DNA of 64,000 nt from Hyphomicrobium_A sp964620915. GTDB lineage: Bacteria; Pseudomonadota; Alphaproteobacteria; Rhizobiales; Hyphomicrobiaceae. Made by a program: the position numbers and the translations under genes. Below, one piece after another: positions 1 to 8,360 of this stretch. The notes under the pieces are model-generated. The model saw only the letters and a program-made list of their open reading frames with translations. It was not told the DNA's origin and did not search any database. The stretch covers positions 1 to 64,000 of the forward strand of contig CAZUKP010000007.1 in the NCBI GenBank assembly GCA_964620915.1, given 5' to 3'. The number at the start of each line of letters is the position of its first letter. Position 1 is the first letter of the stretch.

Positions 1-2079
1 GGCTATGATGCCGACATACCCACCCTCAATTTTTGCAGATGAGACGGCATCCACGCCTTCGGACGACTGCATGACGTCCGAACGCTCTTCGCCAAGCAGT
101 TCGTGAACGGTTGCAAATCGAAATCCCTTTGCATGTAGCGTGTCGATTATGCGCGGCAATGCCCCAACCGTTGCTTTTCGACGTCCCCAATCGTGGAGAA
201 GGATAATTTGCCCCTCACCCTTCAGAACACGGGCAACAATCCGATCATGGATGACATTCGCTGAAGGGTTGAGCCAGTCCCCAGCATCAACACCACTTAG
301 GACCGTTGTGTACCCCATCTGCAGCGCTTGCTGGATGACAGCTGAATTGTCGGGCTGGCCTATGATTGGCGCGCCTCCGTAAGGCGGCCGAAAAAGGCGC
401 GTGTGAACGCCGAGCAAAAACCCCAAGACCCGCTGCGTGGCGTTGAGCTCGTATCGCATTTGCCAGCTCGGGACTTCGCTCAAGCGCGGATGCGAGAAAG
501 TATGATTTCCAATGTCATGTCCCTCGCGATAGATCCGCTTCAATATCTCGGGATGCCGAAGCGCATTTCTTCCGAGGATGAAGAAGGTTGCGGGCACGCC
601 CTTTTCGGCGAGGACATCAAGTATCTTGTTCGTATTGCGATCGTCGGGGCCATCATCGAAGGTGATTGCCAGAACATTCTTGTCTTTCGCTTTCCAACTA
701 CCGAGGGTATCCGCAGTCGGTAACTTCGTTATCGTTTGGCCGACGATCAGGCCGGAGCCGTCGTCGTAAGAGAGTGCCCGCGCCCCATCGGAACCCGAAA
801 GTTTGTCGGTTATCATCTCGCTGTTCACGACACTATCATCGAAGATTGGAATTGCGGGCAGTCTCTCCAGATCCGCCAACGCCGCCGTCTCGGGTAGGCG
901 GCCCTTGGCAAAAATGGACCACACCGCAGGGTCCTCGTACCCGAGGCGCCACAATGCCAGTCCTGCCGGATCCACGCCGAGTGCAACACGCGCCTGATTG
1001 AATGCGCTCGTGGCATCAAGCAGCCACACGTTGTGGACGCGCCCTAGCCCGTCCGCATAACTAAAGTGACCATTGAGCGTGGGTTGGTTGACAACGAGCG
1101 TCGCGCCCGAGCGACCTATCAGGCTCCAGGCGTTGGGCACTGAAATAGGGACGCAACTCCCACCGGATGTTCCGTCACAGGCATAGGATCCCACTGCGAA
1201 GATTAACTTCTCCGCAGCCACGCTTTCGGCGAAGGTTTGAACGGCAGCCTCGAACTTGGCTTGAGCTGCAGGCGCGCCTCCTTTCGCGGTTCCGTCGAAA
1301 AGTCCAGCCGTATCAGCAATGATGTAATCTACGATGGATGCTAGTTTCTGCACTTGAGGCTTGCTGAGATTCAAGCTGTCAGCGACGATCACCTTGCGCC
1401 CCGTCGGGCGGATCGAATCCGCCAGCTCATAGACAAATTCGAGGAAATAACCGAAAGCGCTGGGTGGAATCTCCCCCACGTCAACCACAATCCCAGCGTC
1501 GTTCGCGTCCTCAAGGTACGCGGCTATAACGCGGATGTATTCTGAGCGAATTGCATAAGAAGAAAACTGCGCCATCGTCTCCTTTGGCGACAGTTGGCTG
1601 GAGAGTACCGGATAGACTTTAAGCCCGGGAGCCTCACTTGTTAGTTGGTCCCTAACCCGACGCTCAATAGCCTCACTGACTTGCTTCAGCTCTTTCGTCT
1701 TTCCGTCCAGAGCTAGGAAGTTCGGCAGGACAGCGTCTAGTTTGGTAGCGTTGCGGTGCAACGACTCGTGACTGGCCACATCACCAATGTCGAAATAAGC
1801 AAACCGCATCGCGTTGTGCGCTGTGTCGGGCAACGCACGCGTGTTCAGGCCACTTAGCTTCTCATCAGGCGACGAAATCGAAACCGGTCTAGCCGCAGCA
1901 ATCGACACTTCCGGTCGATCGTGTGAACGGGCGTCATGCTGCAACGCGGGCCCGTAAGTAATGCCCAGGTAGCCGAGAACACCGATGACAAACGCACCAA
2001 GGATCAGACCTACGCCTATGAAATTGACCGCAAATCGTCGCCGACCACTTGGATCGTGGAATATCGATTTTCTATGCAT
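1..2079 (-). CDS. polysaccharide deacetylase fusion protein with GH18-like domain (3' end beyond window)
   Basis: Read on the minus strand, an uninterrupted frame of 693 codons runs from an ATG at 2079 off the left edge. Visible order: cytoplasmic Arg/Lys-rich start, one membrane segment (about 19-42), a region resembling a GH18 barrel (about 92-450), then a NodB-homology deacetylase domain (about 468-665). The NodB metal and catalytic motifs are present: TFDDGPD (473-479), HTFSHP (526-531), RPPYG (564-568), DAGDW (598-602) and LLHD (627-630). Proteins with this N-terminal arrangement in alphaproteobacteria usually continue into membrane segments and a family 2 glycosyltransferase, so I infer a membrane enzyme that makes and deacetylates an exported amino-sugar polymer. 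The C-terminus cannot be seen. The adjacent same-strand GH16 gene supports a polysaccharide role. The ribosome site is weak. Confidence 0.85.
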   Translation of the reverse strand, partial: MHRKSIFHDPSGRRRFAVNFIGVGLILGAFVIGVLGYLGITYGPALQHDARSHDRPEVSIAAARPVSISSPDEKLSGLNTRALPDTAHNAMRFAYFDIGDVASHESLHRNATKLDAVLPNFLALDGKTKELKQVSEAIERRVRDQLTSEAPGLKVYPVLSSQLSPKETMAQFSSYAIRSEYIRVIAAYLEDANDAGIVVDVGEIPPSAFGYFLEFVYELADSIRPTGRKVIVADSLNLSKPQVQKLASIVDYIIADTAGLFDGTAKGGAPAAQAKFEAAVQTFAESVAAEKLIFAVGSYACDGTSGGSCVPISVPNAWSLIGRSGATLVVNQPTLNGHFSYADGLGRVHNVWLLDATSAFNQARVALGVDPAGLALWRLGYEDPAVWSIFAKGRLPETAALADLERLPAIPIFDDSVVNSEMITDKLSGSDGARALSYDDGSGLIVGQTITKLPTADTLGSWKAKDKNVLAITFDDGPDDRNTNKILDVLAEKGVPATFFILGRNALRHPEILKRIYREGHDIGNHTFSHPRLSEVPSWQMRYELNATQRVLGFLLGVHTRLFRPPYGGAPIIGQPDNSAVIQQALQMGYTTVLSGVDAGDWLNPSANVIHDRIVARVLKGEGQIILLHDWGRRKATVGALPRIIDTLHAKGFRFATVHELLGEERSDVMQSSEGVDAVSSAKIEGGYVGIIA

Positions 2080-2295
2080 GAACAAGCCGTTAGGGATGCG
2101 TTATGAAAGCGATCCCTTAGCACGACTTCTTGCCTTTTTATGTATATTTTCGGTAAGATTTTCGGAGCAAATTGTCGCGCGGGGCAATGCCCCGATTGGG
2201 CTATCGACTGCTCAAACGAAGACGTTCCGAAGGAGGTCGTGAATTGATATGTACTTTATCAGAATTATGATTGCACATTCGATTGATTCCTCAGT

Positions 2296-3168
2296 TCAAT
2301 TCGGGGGTGCAATACGAACCCAATCGACCTTCATTACAGCCTCCGAAAATTCTGGCTCGCCTGCCCATTTTGGGGGAAACCAGAGGCCCAGCCAGAGATT
2401 GCCCGGTTTACTCGGCACGTTTGTTTTGATCACAGCCAATTGATTGCCATCGATGTAGAAAGTTACCACGCCTGGCGACTGCGCATCCGGCGGGACCCAA
2501 TCAAAACGCAGGATGTGAAACTTGCCGTCGGCAACTGCCTCCGGCAGTGCCCAAAAAACTGTCTTTGATTGGCCCTGTCGAAGGCCGCGCCATGTCGTTA
2601 GCGAAACGTAATCGAGCCGCGGCTTGCCGCCCGCATTTTCCTGTCCTGGAAATTCAATATCAATCTCATGATTGTGCTCTACGCCATCGTCCGTCTTTTC
2701 ATAGAAGAAAGTCCACATTGCTGAGACGACACCTAGTTTCGCCGGGATCGTGACGCGTGCCTCGAACCGCCCGCCAAGATATCGCTCGCGCGACATGATC
2801 GCTGCACCCGTTCGGCGGCCGTCGGGACGAATGGTGCCATCGCTATTGCGCCCCCGAATCGGTCCCTCGTACGCGTTGCCCCGGGCGAAAAGCGCAAGCT
2901 TACCGTCGTCGTCACCGATATTCTCTTTGAGCACACCACCGCTGTAATCACCCTCTTCGGTAAGCCCGCCCCAATTTGCCTGCACCTTCACCCACCGGCA
3001 GCTGTTCACCTTGCCGTCAGTGAAGTCGTCAAAGAGTCTGTTCGTCGTCGATAGGGTGTTTTCGGGCACCGGGCACGAGGCGTTCGGCATCTCAGCCACG
3101 GCAGACACGAGCGTTACCATCCCGGAAATCACCAGGCCCATGACGAACGGTCCACCCTTACATTTCAT
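2296..3168 (-). CDS. secreted GH16 family beta-glucanase
   Basis: This 290-residue protein has a signal peptide (Lys at 2 and 4, hydrophobic stretch, cleavage near 25) followed by one GH16 jelly-roll domain. The family catalytic signature is present as HEIDIEF, giving the ExDxxE nucleophile/acid-base pair, followed by a typical Trp-rich second half (WVPPD, FYIDG). GH16 enzymes cut beta-1,3/1,4-glucans or related polymers; the rhizobial relative ExoK trims an exopolysaccharide. The frame is open upstream to 3324, but I place the start at the ATG at 3168 because it makes a proper signal peptide and has AGAGG about 10 bases upstream. It lies 216 bases upstream of, and on the same strand as, the deacetylase fusion gene, suggesting a shared polymer substrate. 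The exact substrate is unknown. Confidence 0.85.
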   Translation of the reverse strand: MKCKGGPFVMGLVISGMVTLVSAVAEMPNASCPVPENTLSTTNRLFDDFTDGKVNSCRWVKVQANWGGLTEEGDYSGGVLKENIGDDDGKLALFARGNAYEGPIRGRNSDGTIRPDGRRTGAAIMSRERYLGGRFEARVTIPAKLGVVSAMWTFFYEKTDDGVEHNHEIDIEFPGQENAGGKPRLDYVSLTTWRGLRQGQSKTVFWALPEAVADGKFHILRFDWVPPDAQSPGVVTFYIDGNQLAVIKTNVPSKPGNLWLGLWFPPKWAGEPEFSEAVMKVDWVRIAPPN

Positions 3169-3439
3169 AGACGTAGCCTCTGATCTTGCCGCCCTAAGCA
3201 TGTTCTTGCGGCCGAGCACTTGACGAACCGCAACTCGAGCAAAAGCGCGCCTGACGAACGGCCGAAAGTGAGCCAGCCTCCGTTTCACCTCAGCTTCACG
3301 GGAAGCACTGGGCGACCACCCCATCTTCTGTCATTGTTTTGTTGATCGGTGCTTACTTGAACGCTTCGGGCTGCAATGGAAGAGATTTGAGTCATGGGAA
3401 CTTTCAAAAAACGGCGTCGTCGGCCTGTTAGGCGCAGCA

Positions 3440-3955
3440 TTGGCCGCAGTACCATTGGCCGACAGCCGGGCCCAAGACCCTAAGACCCCGACTCGAGGTG
3501 ACTTTGTCGGCTGCTGGACCACGACCAAACCTGACGGGACCATGATCCAAACCGACGGGAGCCGGCCTGACGGTTACGCGATTGCTCTGGAAATGATGAT
3601 GATGTCGGTAGAGTCCGTAGAAAGTGGAGATGCGACGAGGAACCTGTTGAAGGGCAGCACGGATGTTTGGTCACCCGCTGGTGGATACTACATGCCAACG
3701 CGCTACTTCAACGGCCTCTATGACCCGGTCTTCGGTACGATCGAACAAGGTGCAGCAGGCGATGGTACCTCTACGTGGCACTTCGTCGGCGATCAGCTCA
3801 TCGTCGTCCACCATAAGTCGACGCGGCGATCATCGGAAATGGCCGTTCGCTACATGACGCGCGTCGACTGTGAGGAACTCTCAAAAATCCGCAGCCAGAA
3901 CCAGCGCAAGTACCGGAACCTTCTCTCGACCCAAGGCGGCAGACGCGCCCAATAA
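3440..3955 (+). CDS. hypothetical secreted protein, 5' end probably frameshifted
   Basis: I do not recognise this family. The frame starts at TTG 3440 and gives 171 residues, but residues just upstream in the same frame (NGVVGLLGAALAAVPLADS) look like a signal peptide that lacks a start codon. An ATG at 3394 with GGAAGAG 9 bases upstream begins MGTFKK in another frame and stops at 3481. Removing one A from the six-A run at 3406-3411 would join the two into a normal signal peptide with cleavage near SRAQ. The mature part contains GDFVGCW near its start, a Met run, Trp/Tyr-rich segments and a basic Gln/Arg-rich tail, with two cysteines. It stands alone between GH16 and pnp. A periplasmic protein is inferred; no function is assigned. 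Confidence 0.6.
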   Translation: MAAVPLADSRAQDPKTPTRGDFVGCWTTTKPDGTMIQTDGSRPDGYAIALEMMMMSVESVESGDATRNLLKGSTDVWSPAGGYYMPTRYFNGLYDPVFGTIEQGAAGDGTSTWHFVGDQLIVVHHKSTRRSSEMAVRYMTRVDCEELSKIRSQNQRKYRNLLSTQGGRRAQ

Positions 3956-3960
3956 GAAAA

Positions 3961-3983
3961 CCGCCGGAGTAATCCTCCGGCGG
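3961..3983 (-). terminator. intrinsic terminator of the pnp transcript
   Basis: A perfect 9-bp GC-rich stem (CCGCCGGAG / CTCCGGCGG) with a 5-base loop lies 37 bases past the pnp stop. On the minus strand it is followed by TTTTCTTATT, as in a factor-independent terminator. It may also help end the convergent gene at 3440-3955, whose stop codon lies just before it, although its plus-strand tail is less T-rich. Confidence 0.8.
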
Positions 3984-4020
3984 CCTTCTAAATTTCCAAG
4001 TTGTTTGTTGCGCGATAGGC

Positions 4021-6228
4021 TTAGCTCGCCTCGCGGTCCCGGCGCGGTCCACGCCCGCGACCGCCTTCGCGACGCGGCGGACGCTCGGAACGGAACTCGG
4101 GCTCGGCTTCCTCCCCCTCTGCCTTGGGAATTTCCTTGCCCGTCTCCTGATCGACGATCTTCATCGATAGGCGCGTCTTGCCGCGATCATCAAAGCCCAA
4201 GAGCTTCACGTAGACTTCCTGACCCTCTTTGACCACTTCGCCCACGGTTGCCGGCCGGCCCTGTGCCAACTGAGAAATGTGCACCAGCCCGTCCTTGGCA
4301 CCGAAGAAGTTCACGAACGCACCGAAGTCCATGATCTTGACGACCTTGCCGCGGTAGATCTCACCGACTTCCGGCTCGGACGTGATCGCTTTGATGCGAT
4401 TGAGCGCTGCATCGATCGACTCGCGCTTGGACGCCGCTACCCGAACGGTACCGTCGTCCTCAATGTCGATCTTGGCACCTGACTCCGCCACGATCTCACG
4501 AATGACGGAACCGCCCGACCCGATCACCTCGCGGATCTTGTCGGTTGGGATCTGAATGGTCTCGATGCGCGGGGCATGCTCACCAAGCTCGGTGCGCGCA
4601 GAGCCCAACGCCTTGCCCATTTCAGCAAGAATGTGAATACGCCCTTCACGCGCCTGGTCGAGCGCGATGCGCATGATCTCCTCGGTAATCCCAGTGATCT
4701 TGATATCCATTTGCAGCGAGGTCACGCCTTGCTCGGTGCCTGCGACCTTGAAGTCCATGTCACCCAAGTGATCCTCGTCGCCCAGGATGTCGGAGAGCAC
4801 GGCGAAATCATCGCCCTCCTTGATGAGACCCATGGCGATGCCTGCAACCGGACCCTTCATGGGCACACCTGCATCCATGAGAGCGAGCGAGGTGCCGCAC
4901 ACGGTCGCCATGGACGACGAGCCGTTCGACTCGGTGATCTCTGAGACGACGCGAATGGTGTAAGGGAACTCGTCTGCGCTCGGCATGATGGGGTGCACCG
5001 CCCGCCAAGCAAGCTTGCCGTGGCCGATCTCCCGTCGGCCGGGGCCGCCCATGCGTCCCGTTTCGCCAACCGAGTATGGTGGGAAGTTGTAGTGCAGCAT
5101 GAAGCGCTCTTTGCGTGTGCCCTCAAGCGCATCGACGAACTGCTCATCGTCGCCTGTGCCAAGGGTGGCAACAACAAGGGCCTGCGTCTCACCGCGCGTG
5201 AAGAGTGCCGAGCCATGGGTGCGCGGCAAAACATGCACCTCGGAATGGATGGGACGAACTGTCTTTAGATCGCGGCCATCGATGCGCTCTCCTGTCTTGA
5301 CGACATTGCCGCGCAAGATTTCGCTCTTGAGCGCCTTCAGCGTATCGGCCAACAGGACCTTCTCGCTGGAATCCCCGTCGGGGATCTCAATTTCGGCGAA
5401 GACCTTGTTGGCGATCTCGCCGATGGCAGCGTAGCGGGCCTGCTTTTCCTTGATCGCGAACGCTTCTTTTAGCGGCGCCTCGGCAATCGCCCTTACCTTG
5501 TCCATGTACTTGTTGGAATCGGGAAGAACGATATCCCACGGCTCCTTGGCCGCCTTTTCAGCGAGCTTGATGATCGCATCGATAACGGGCTGGAAGTGCT
5601 TGTGCCCGAACATCACTGCTTCAAGCATTTGGGTTTCGGGAAGCTCCTGGGCCTCCGATTCCACCATCATCACTGCGTCCTGAGTGCCGGCGATGATGAG
5701 GTCAAGCGAACTCTCGCTCATCTCATCGATCATCGGATTGAGCACCAGCTCACCGCCGACCAGGCCAACACGCGCTGCACCGATTGGGCCAAGGAACGGC
5801 ACGCCTGACAACGTCAGCGCGGCAGAGGCCGCGACAAGACCCACAATGTCGGGGTCATTCTCCATATCGTGCGAAAGCACGGTGATAATGACCTGCGTCT
5901 CGTTCTTGAAGCCTTCAACGAACAGCGGCCGGATTGGACGGTCGATCAAGCGGGACGTCAGCGTTTCCTTTTCGGAAGGACGGCCCTCTCGCTTGAAGAA
6001 ACCGCCGGGGATCTTGCCGGCGGCGTAGGTCTTTTCCTGGTAGTTCACGGTTAGCGGAAAGAAGTCGACGCCGGGCTTAGGGCTCCTGGCAGCGACGACA
6101 GTGGCAAGCACGCTTGTCTCGCCGTACTGGGCATAAACGGCCGCGTCGGCCTGGCGTGCCATATGCCCTGTTTCGAGCATCAGCTTTCGCCCGCCCCATT
6201 CAATTTCCACACGATGAATGTCGAACAT
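4021..6228 (-). CDS. pnp: polyribonucleotide nucleotidyltransferase (PNPase)
   Basis: This is a 735-residue PNPase, which degrades RNA 3'-to-5' phosphorolytically as a trimeric cytoplasmic exonuclease and can also add tails. Two RNase PH-like halves are visible (first with GGFFKREGRPSEKE, second with the RGETQA and MGLIKEGDDF region), joined by the helical domain. A KH domain follows (IREVIGSGGSVIREI), then an S1 domain (GEIYRGKVVKIMDFGAFV) and an Arg/Gly-rich basic tail. The frame is open to 6300, but the ATG at 6228 gives the conserved MFDIHRVEIEW start. It lies 163 bases downstream of rpsO on the same strand, the usual rpsO-pnp arrangement. Expression in relatives is autoregulated through the leader; I did not resolve that structure here. 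Confidence 0.98.
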   Translation of the reverse strand: MFDIHRVEIEWGGRKLMLETGHMARQADAAVYAQYGETSVLATVVAARSPKPGVDFFPLTVNYQEKTYAAGKIPGGFFKREGRPSEKETLTSRLIDRPIRPLFVEGFKNETQVIITVLSHDMENDPDIVGLVAASAALTLSGVPFLGPIGAARVGLVGGELVLNPMIDEMSESSLDLIIAGTQDAVMMVESEAQELPETQMLEAVMFGHKHFQPVIDAIIKLAEKAAKEPWDIVLPDSNKYMDKVRAIAEAPLKEAFAIKEKQARYAAIGEIANKVFAEIEIPDGDSSEKVLLADTLKALKSEILRGNVVKTGERIDGRDLKTVRPIHSEVHVLPRTHGSALFTRGETQALVVATLGTGDDEQFVDALEGTRKERFMLHYNFPPYSVGETGRMGGPGRREIGHGKLAWRAVHPIMPSADEFPYTIRVVSEITESNGSSSMATVCGTSLALMDAGVPMKGPVAGIAMGLIKEGDDFAVLSDILGDEDHLGDMDFKVAGTEQGVTSLQMDIKITGITEEIMRIALDQAREGRIHILAEMGKALGSARTELGEHAPRIETIQIPTDKIREVIGSGGSVIREIVAESGAKIDIEDDGTVRVAASKRESIDAALNRIKAITSEPEVGEIYRGKVVKIMDFGAFVNFFGAKDGLVHISQLAQGRPATVGEVVKEGQEVYVKLLGFDDRGKTRLSMKIVDQETGKEIPKAEGEEAEPEFRSERPPRREGGRGRGPRRDREAS

Positions 6229-6391
6229 GTTCGGTCTTTCGTTGAATTTCGTTTCGGTCGTATTGTTGCGGCGCTTCCACTGCGTCGGCGCCGATCTCAC
6301 CGGGCTGCAAATGGTGCCGCAGCGCTAGGGTGTCCTCAAATGTTCGGCTGGGGCGCGCGCGAAACGCAGTGCGCTGGCGTGCCCTGACCGG

Positions 6392-6661
6392 TCAGCGGCG
6401 AATGCCAAGCTTCTCGATGATGTTCTGGTACCGCTGAACGTTCTTGCGCTTCACATAGTCGAGGAGCTGCCGACGCTGGCTGACCATCTTCAACAGCCCG
6501 CGGCGGGAGTGGTTGTCCTTCTTGTGAATCTTGAAGTGCTCTGTGAGGTGATTGATCCGCTCGGTGAGGATCGCGATCTGGACCTCCGGCGAACCGGTGT
6601 CGTTGGTCTTTGTCGCATTGTCTTTGATGAGCGCGCTCTTGCGCTCAGGCGTAATCGACAT
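6392..6661 (-). CDS. rpsO: 30S ribosomal protein S15
   Basis: The 89-residue protein matches S15 from end to end in length and sequence, with the conserved GSPEVQIAILTERI segment and the DNHSRRGLLKMVSQRR segment that contacts 16S rRNA helices h20-h22. S15 is a primary-binding protein of the small subunit platform. AAAGGA sits 8 bases before the ATG. It lies 214 bases downstream of truB and directly upstream of pnp, so it may be expressed both by readthrough and from its own promoter in the truB-rpsO gap; I found no convincing promoter boxes there. Confidence 0.99.
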   Translation of the reverse strand: MSITPERKSALIKDNATKTNDTGSPEVQIAILTERINHLTEHFKIHKKDNHSRRGLLKMVSQRRQLLDYVKRKNVQRYQNIIEKLGIRR

Positions 6662-6875
6662 CGGGCATCCTTTCTATTTGATGGTGAGGTGAGGCGTAGT
6701 GCCTCCGGACCGCGGCCACGGCCGGGATGTCGTCCAGCAGGGTCACGGGATTTGGCTTGATGCGGGTCTTATACACGAGCCGCCCTGGCCCGCGAGTACA
6801 AACTCCGTGTTGTAGAGGATCGGCATGCAGCATTGACCCGCCGTTCCTGCTTTGTGCCGGATCAACACTGCCCGC

Positions 6876-7793
6876 TCAACCAAGATTGAACACCCGGGTC
6901 GGCCGGAATGTGCCTTTCTCCAGCTCACCGAGCGCCAAAATACGCCCTTTGAAGTGCGCAAACGCCGCACCTGACATGACCGGGGCATCGCGCCCGCGGA
7001 TGAGAACAGCTTGGCCGCGCGCCAGGTTGCCTGCATCTGAAGGGCTGACGCCCACACTTGGCAAGGCATCAAGCGGTGTCTCGATGGGCCGAAGAAACTC
7101 CTCCAACGCCGTTTCGCTGTTTTCTGCAGCGCCTTTCAACGCATCGAGCGACACAGCGGCGTCTTCGCCAAATGGCCCGACACGCGTCCGCCGCAGCGCG
7201 ATGACATGCCCGAGGCAATTCAGCACGCGGCCCATATCGCGAGCCAGTGCTCGCACATAAGTCCCCTTGCCGCACTCCGCCATAAAGACCGCCGTCTCGG
7301 CATCCGGCATCTCGATGAGGCGCAGATCATCGATGTCGACGTTACGCGCCTCCAACACGACCTCCTCACCGCTGCGGGCAAGATCGTAGGCCCGCGCCCC
7401 GTCGACCTTGATGGCGGAATAGCTCGGCGGCACTTGGCTGATGGTTCCGATGAACTGCGCAAGTACCGATTCGATTTCGGCAGGGACCGGACGCCGGTCC
7501 GCTGTTTTGATGATGCGCCCTTCCGTATCGCCGGTATCCGTCTCTGCCCCGAACCGCACCGTGAAGCGATAGCCTTTCGTGCCGTCCATGGCGTAGGGGA
7601 CTGTCTTGGTCGCCTCGCCGAGCGCAATCGGCAGCACACCGGTCGCCAGCGGGTCGAGCGTGCCCGCGTGGCCGGCCTTTTGTGCTTCAAAGAGGCGCTT
7701 AACCGCGCCGACGGCCTGCGTCGAGGTCATGTCCGACGGTTTGTCGAGCACGAGCCAACCGTGGACCGGCTTTCCTTTTTTTCGACGTGCCAT
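6876..7793 (-). CDS. truB: tRNA pseudouridine(55) synthase
   Basis: This 305-residue enzyme converts U55 of the tRNA T-loop to pseudouridine. The start region GWLVLDKPSDMTST and the catalytic motif with the essential Asp (HAGTLDPLATGVLP) are intact, followed by the RxDxxx-type segments and a C-terminal PUA-like end. The frame is open to 7919, but ATG 7793 is chosen because it begins the conserved N-terminus (MARRKKGKPVHGW) and has AGGTG about 11 bases upstream. It follows rbfA by 19 bases, in the standard nusA-infB-rbfA-truB order. Confidence 0.98.
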   Translation of the reverse strand: MARRKKGKPVHGWLVLDKPSDMTSTQAVGAVKRLFEAQKAGHAGTLDPLATGVLPIALGEATKTVPYAMDGTKGYRFTVRFGAETDTGDTEGRIIKTADRRPVPAEIESVLAQFIGTISQVPPSYSAIKVDGARAYDLARSGEEVVLEARNVDIDDLRLIEMPDAETAVFMAECGKGTYVRALARDMGRVLNCLGHVIALRRTRVGPFGEDAAVSLDALKGAAENSETALEEFLRPIETPLDALPSVGVSPSDAGNLARGQAVLIRGRDAPVMSGAAFAHFKGRILALGELEKGTFRPTRVFNLG

Positions 7794-7812
7794 GTCAGTC
7801 GGGCACCTGCAC

Positions 7813-8211
7813 TCAATCCTCGTCCAAGTCGTGGCGAACTTTCGGACTGGAGAGGAGCTTATCGATACGGCTTGCCTCCTCGAACGTCTCGTCCCTGAGA
7901 AAGCGAATGTCAGGCGCAAATTTCAAGCTGACGGCGTGTGCAATCTCACCGCGTATGAATCGCTTGTTCCGATTGAGCGCTTCAATCACTGGTTCAGTGT
8001 CCGCCCCTCCCAATGGGATAACGTAGGCCGTCGCCAGCTTCAGATCCGGCGAGAGCCGTACTTCGGGTACAGTCACAACGTGTGAAGCAAGCACGTCGTC
8101 ATGGATATCACCGCGCGCCAACATCTCTGCCAGCTTGTGGCGGATAAGCTCACCCACACGTAGCTGTCGCTGAGATGGCGCCTTCGCCGAATGTGTCTTG
8201 TGTTTGGACAT
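7813..8211 (-). CDS. rbfA: ribosome-binding factor A
   Basis: RbfA is a KH-like 30S maturation factor that acts on the 5' end of 16S rRNA and in cold adaptation. The 132-residue protein shows the family pattern RQLRVGELIRHKLAEML, the VRLSPDLKLATAYV strand and the conserved IRGEIAHAVSLKFAPDIRF helix/strand. The start at ATG 8211 (MSKHKTHSAK) is preferred to upstream codons because AGGA lies 8 bases before it and it matches the family start. It sits between infB and truB, most likely on one transcript with them. Confidence 0.97.
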   Translation of the reverse strand: MSKHKTHSAKAPSQRQLRVGELIRHKLAEMLARGDIHDDVLASHVVTVPEVRLSPDLKLATAYVIPLGGADTEPVIEALNRNKRFIRGEIAHAVSLKFAPDIRFLRDETFEEASRIDKLLSSPKVRHDLDED

Positions 8212-8319
8212 TTCAAATTCCTGCCGGGATCGGACCGGCAAGAGGCTGTGCAATGCAGCCTCAATTTACAGCACTCTGGCCCGACGGGTCCGGCGCGAGC
8301 GCCGCTCCCGCAGAACGCC

Positions 8320-8343
8320 CCCGTTCGCTACTTTGCGAACGGG
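8320..8343 (-). other. intercistronic hairpin between infB and rbfA
   Basis: A 9-bp perfect inverted repeat (CCCGTTCGC / GCGAACGGG, 6-base loop) lies 17 bases past the infB stop, in a 149-base gap. No T-run follows on the minus strand, so it is more likely an RNA-stability or processing structure than a terminator. Confidence 0.4.
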
Positions 8344-8360
8344 CCAGCGCCTACGAGCGT

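Noticed and set aside
3406..3412. Programmed -1 frameshift at AAAAAAC
   Set aside because: The heptamer looks slippery, but the downstream frame needs a +1 shift (or loss of one A), not -1.
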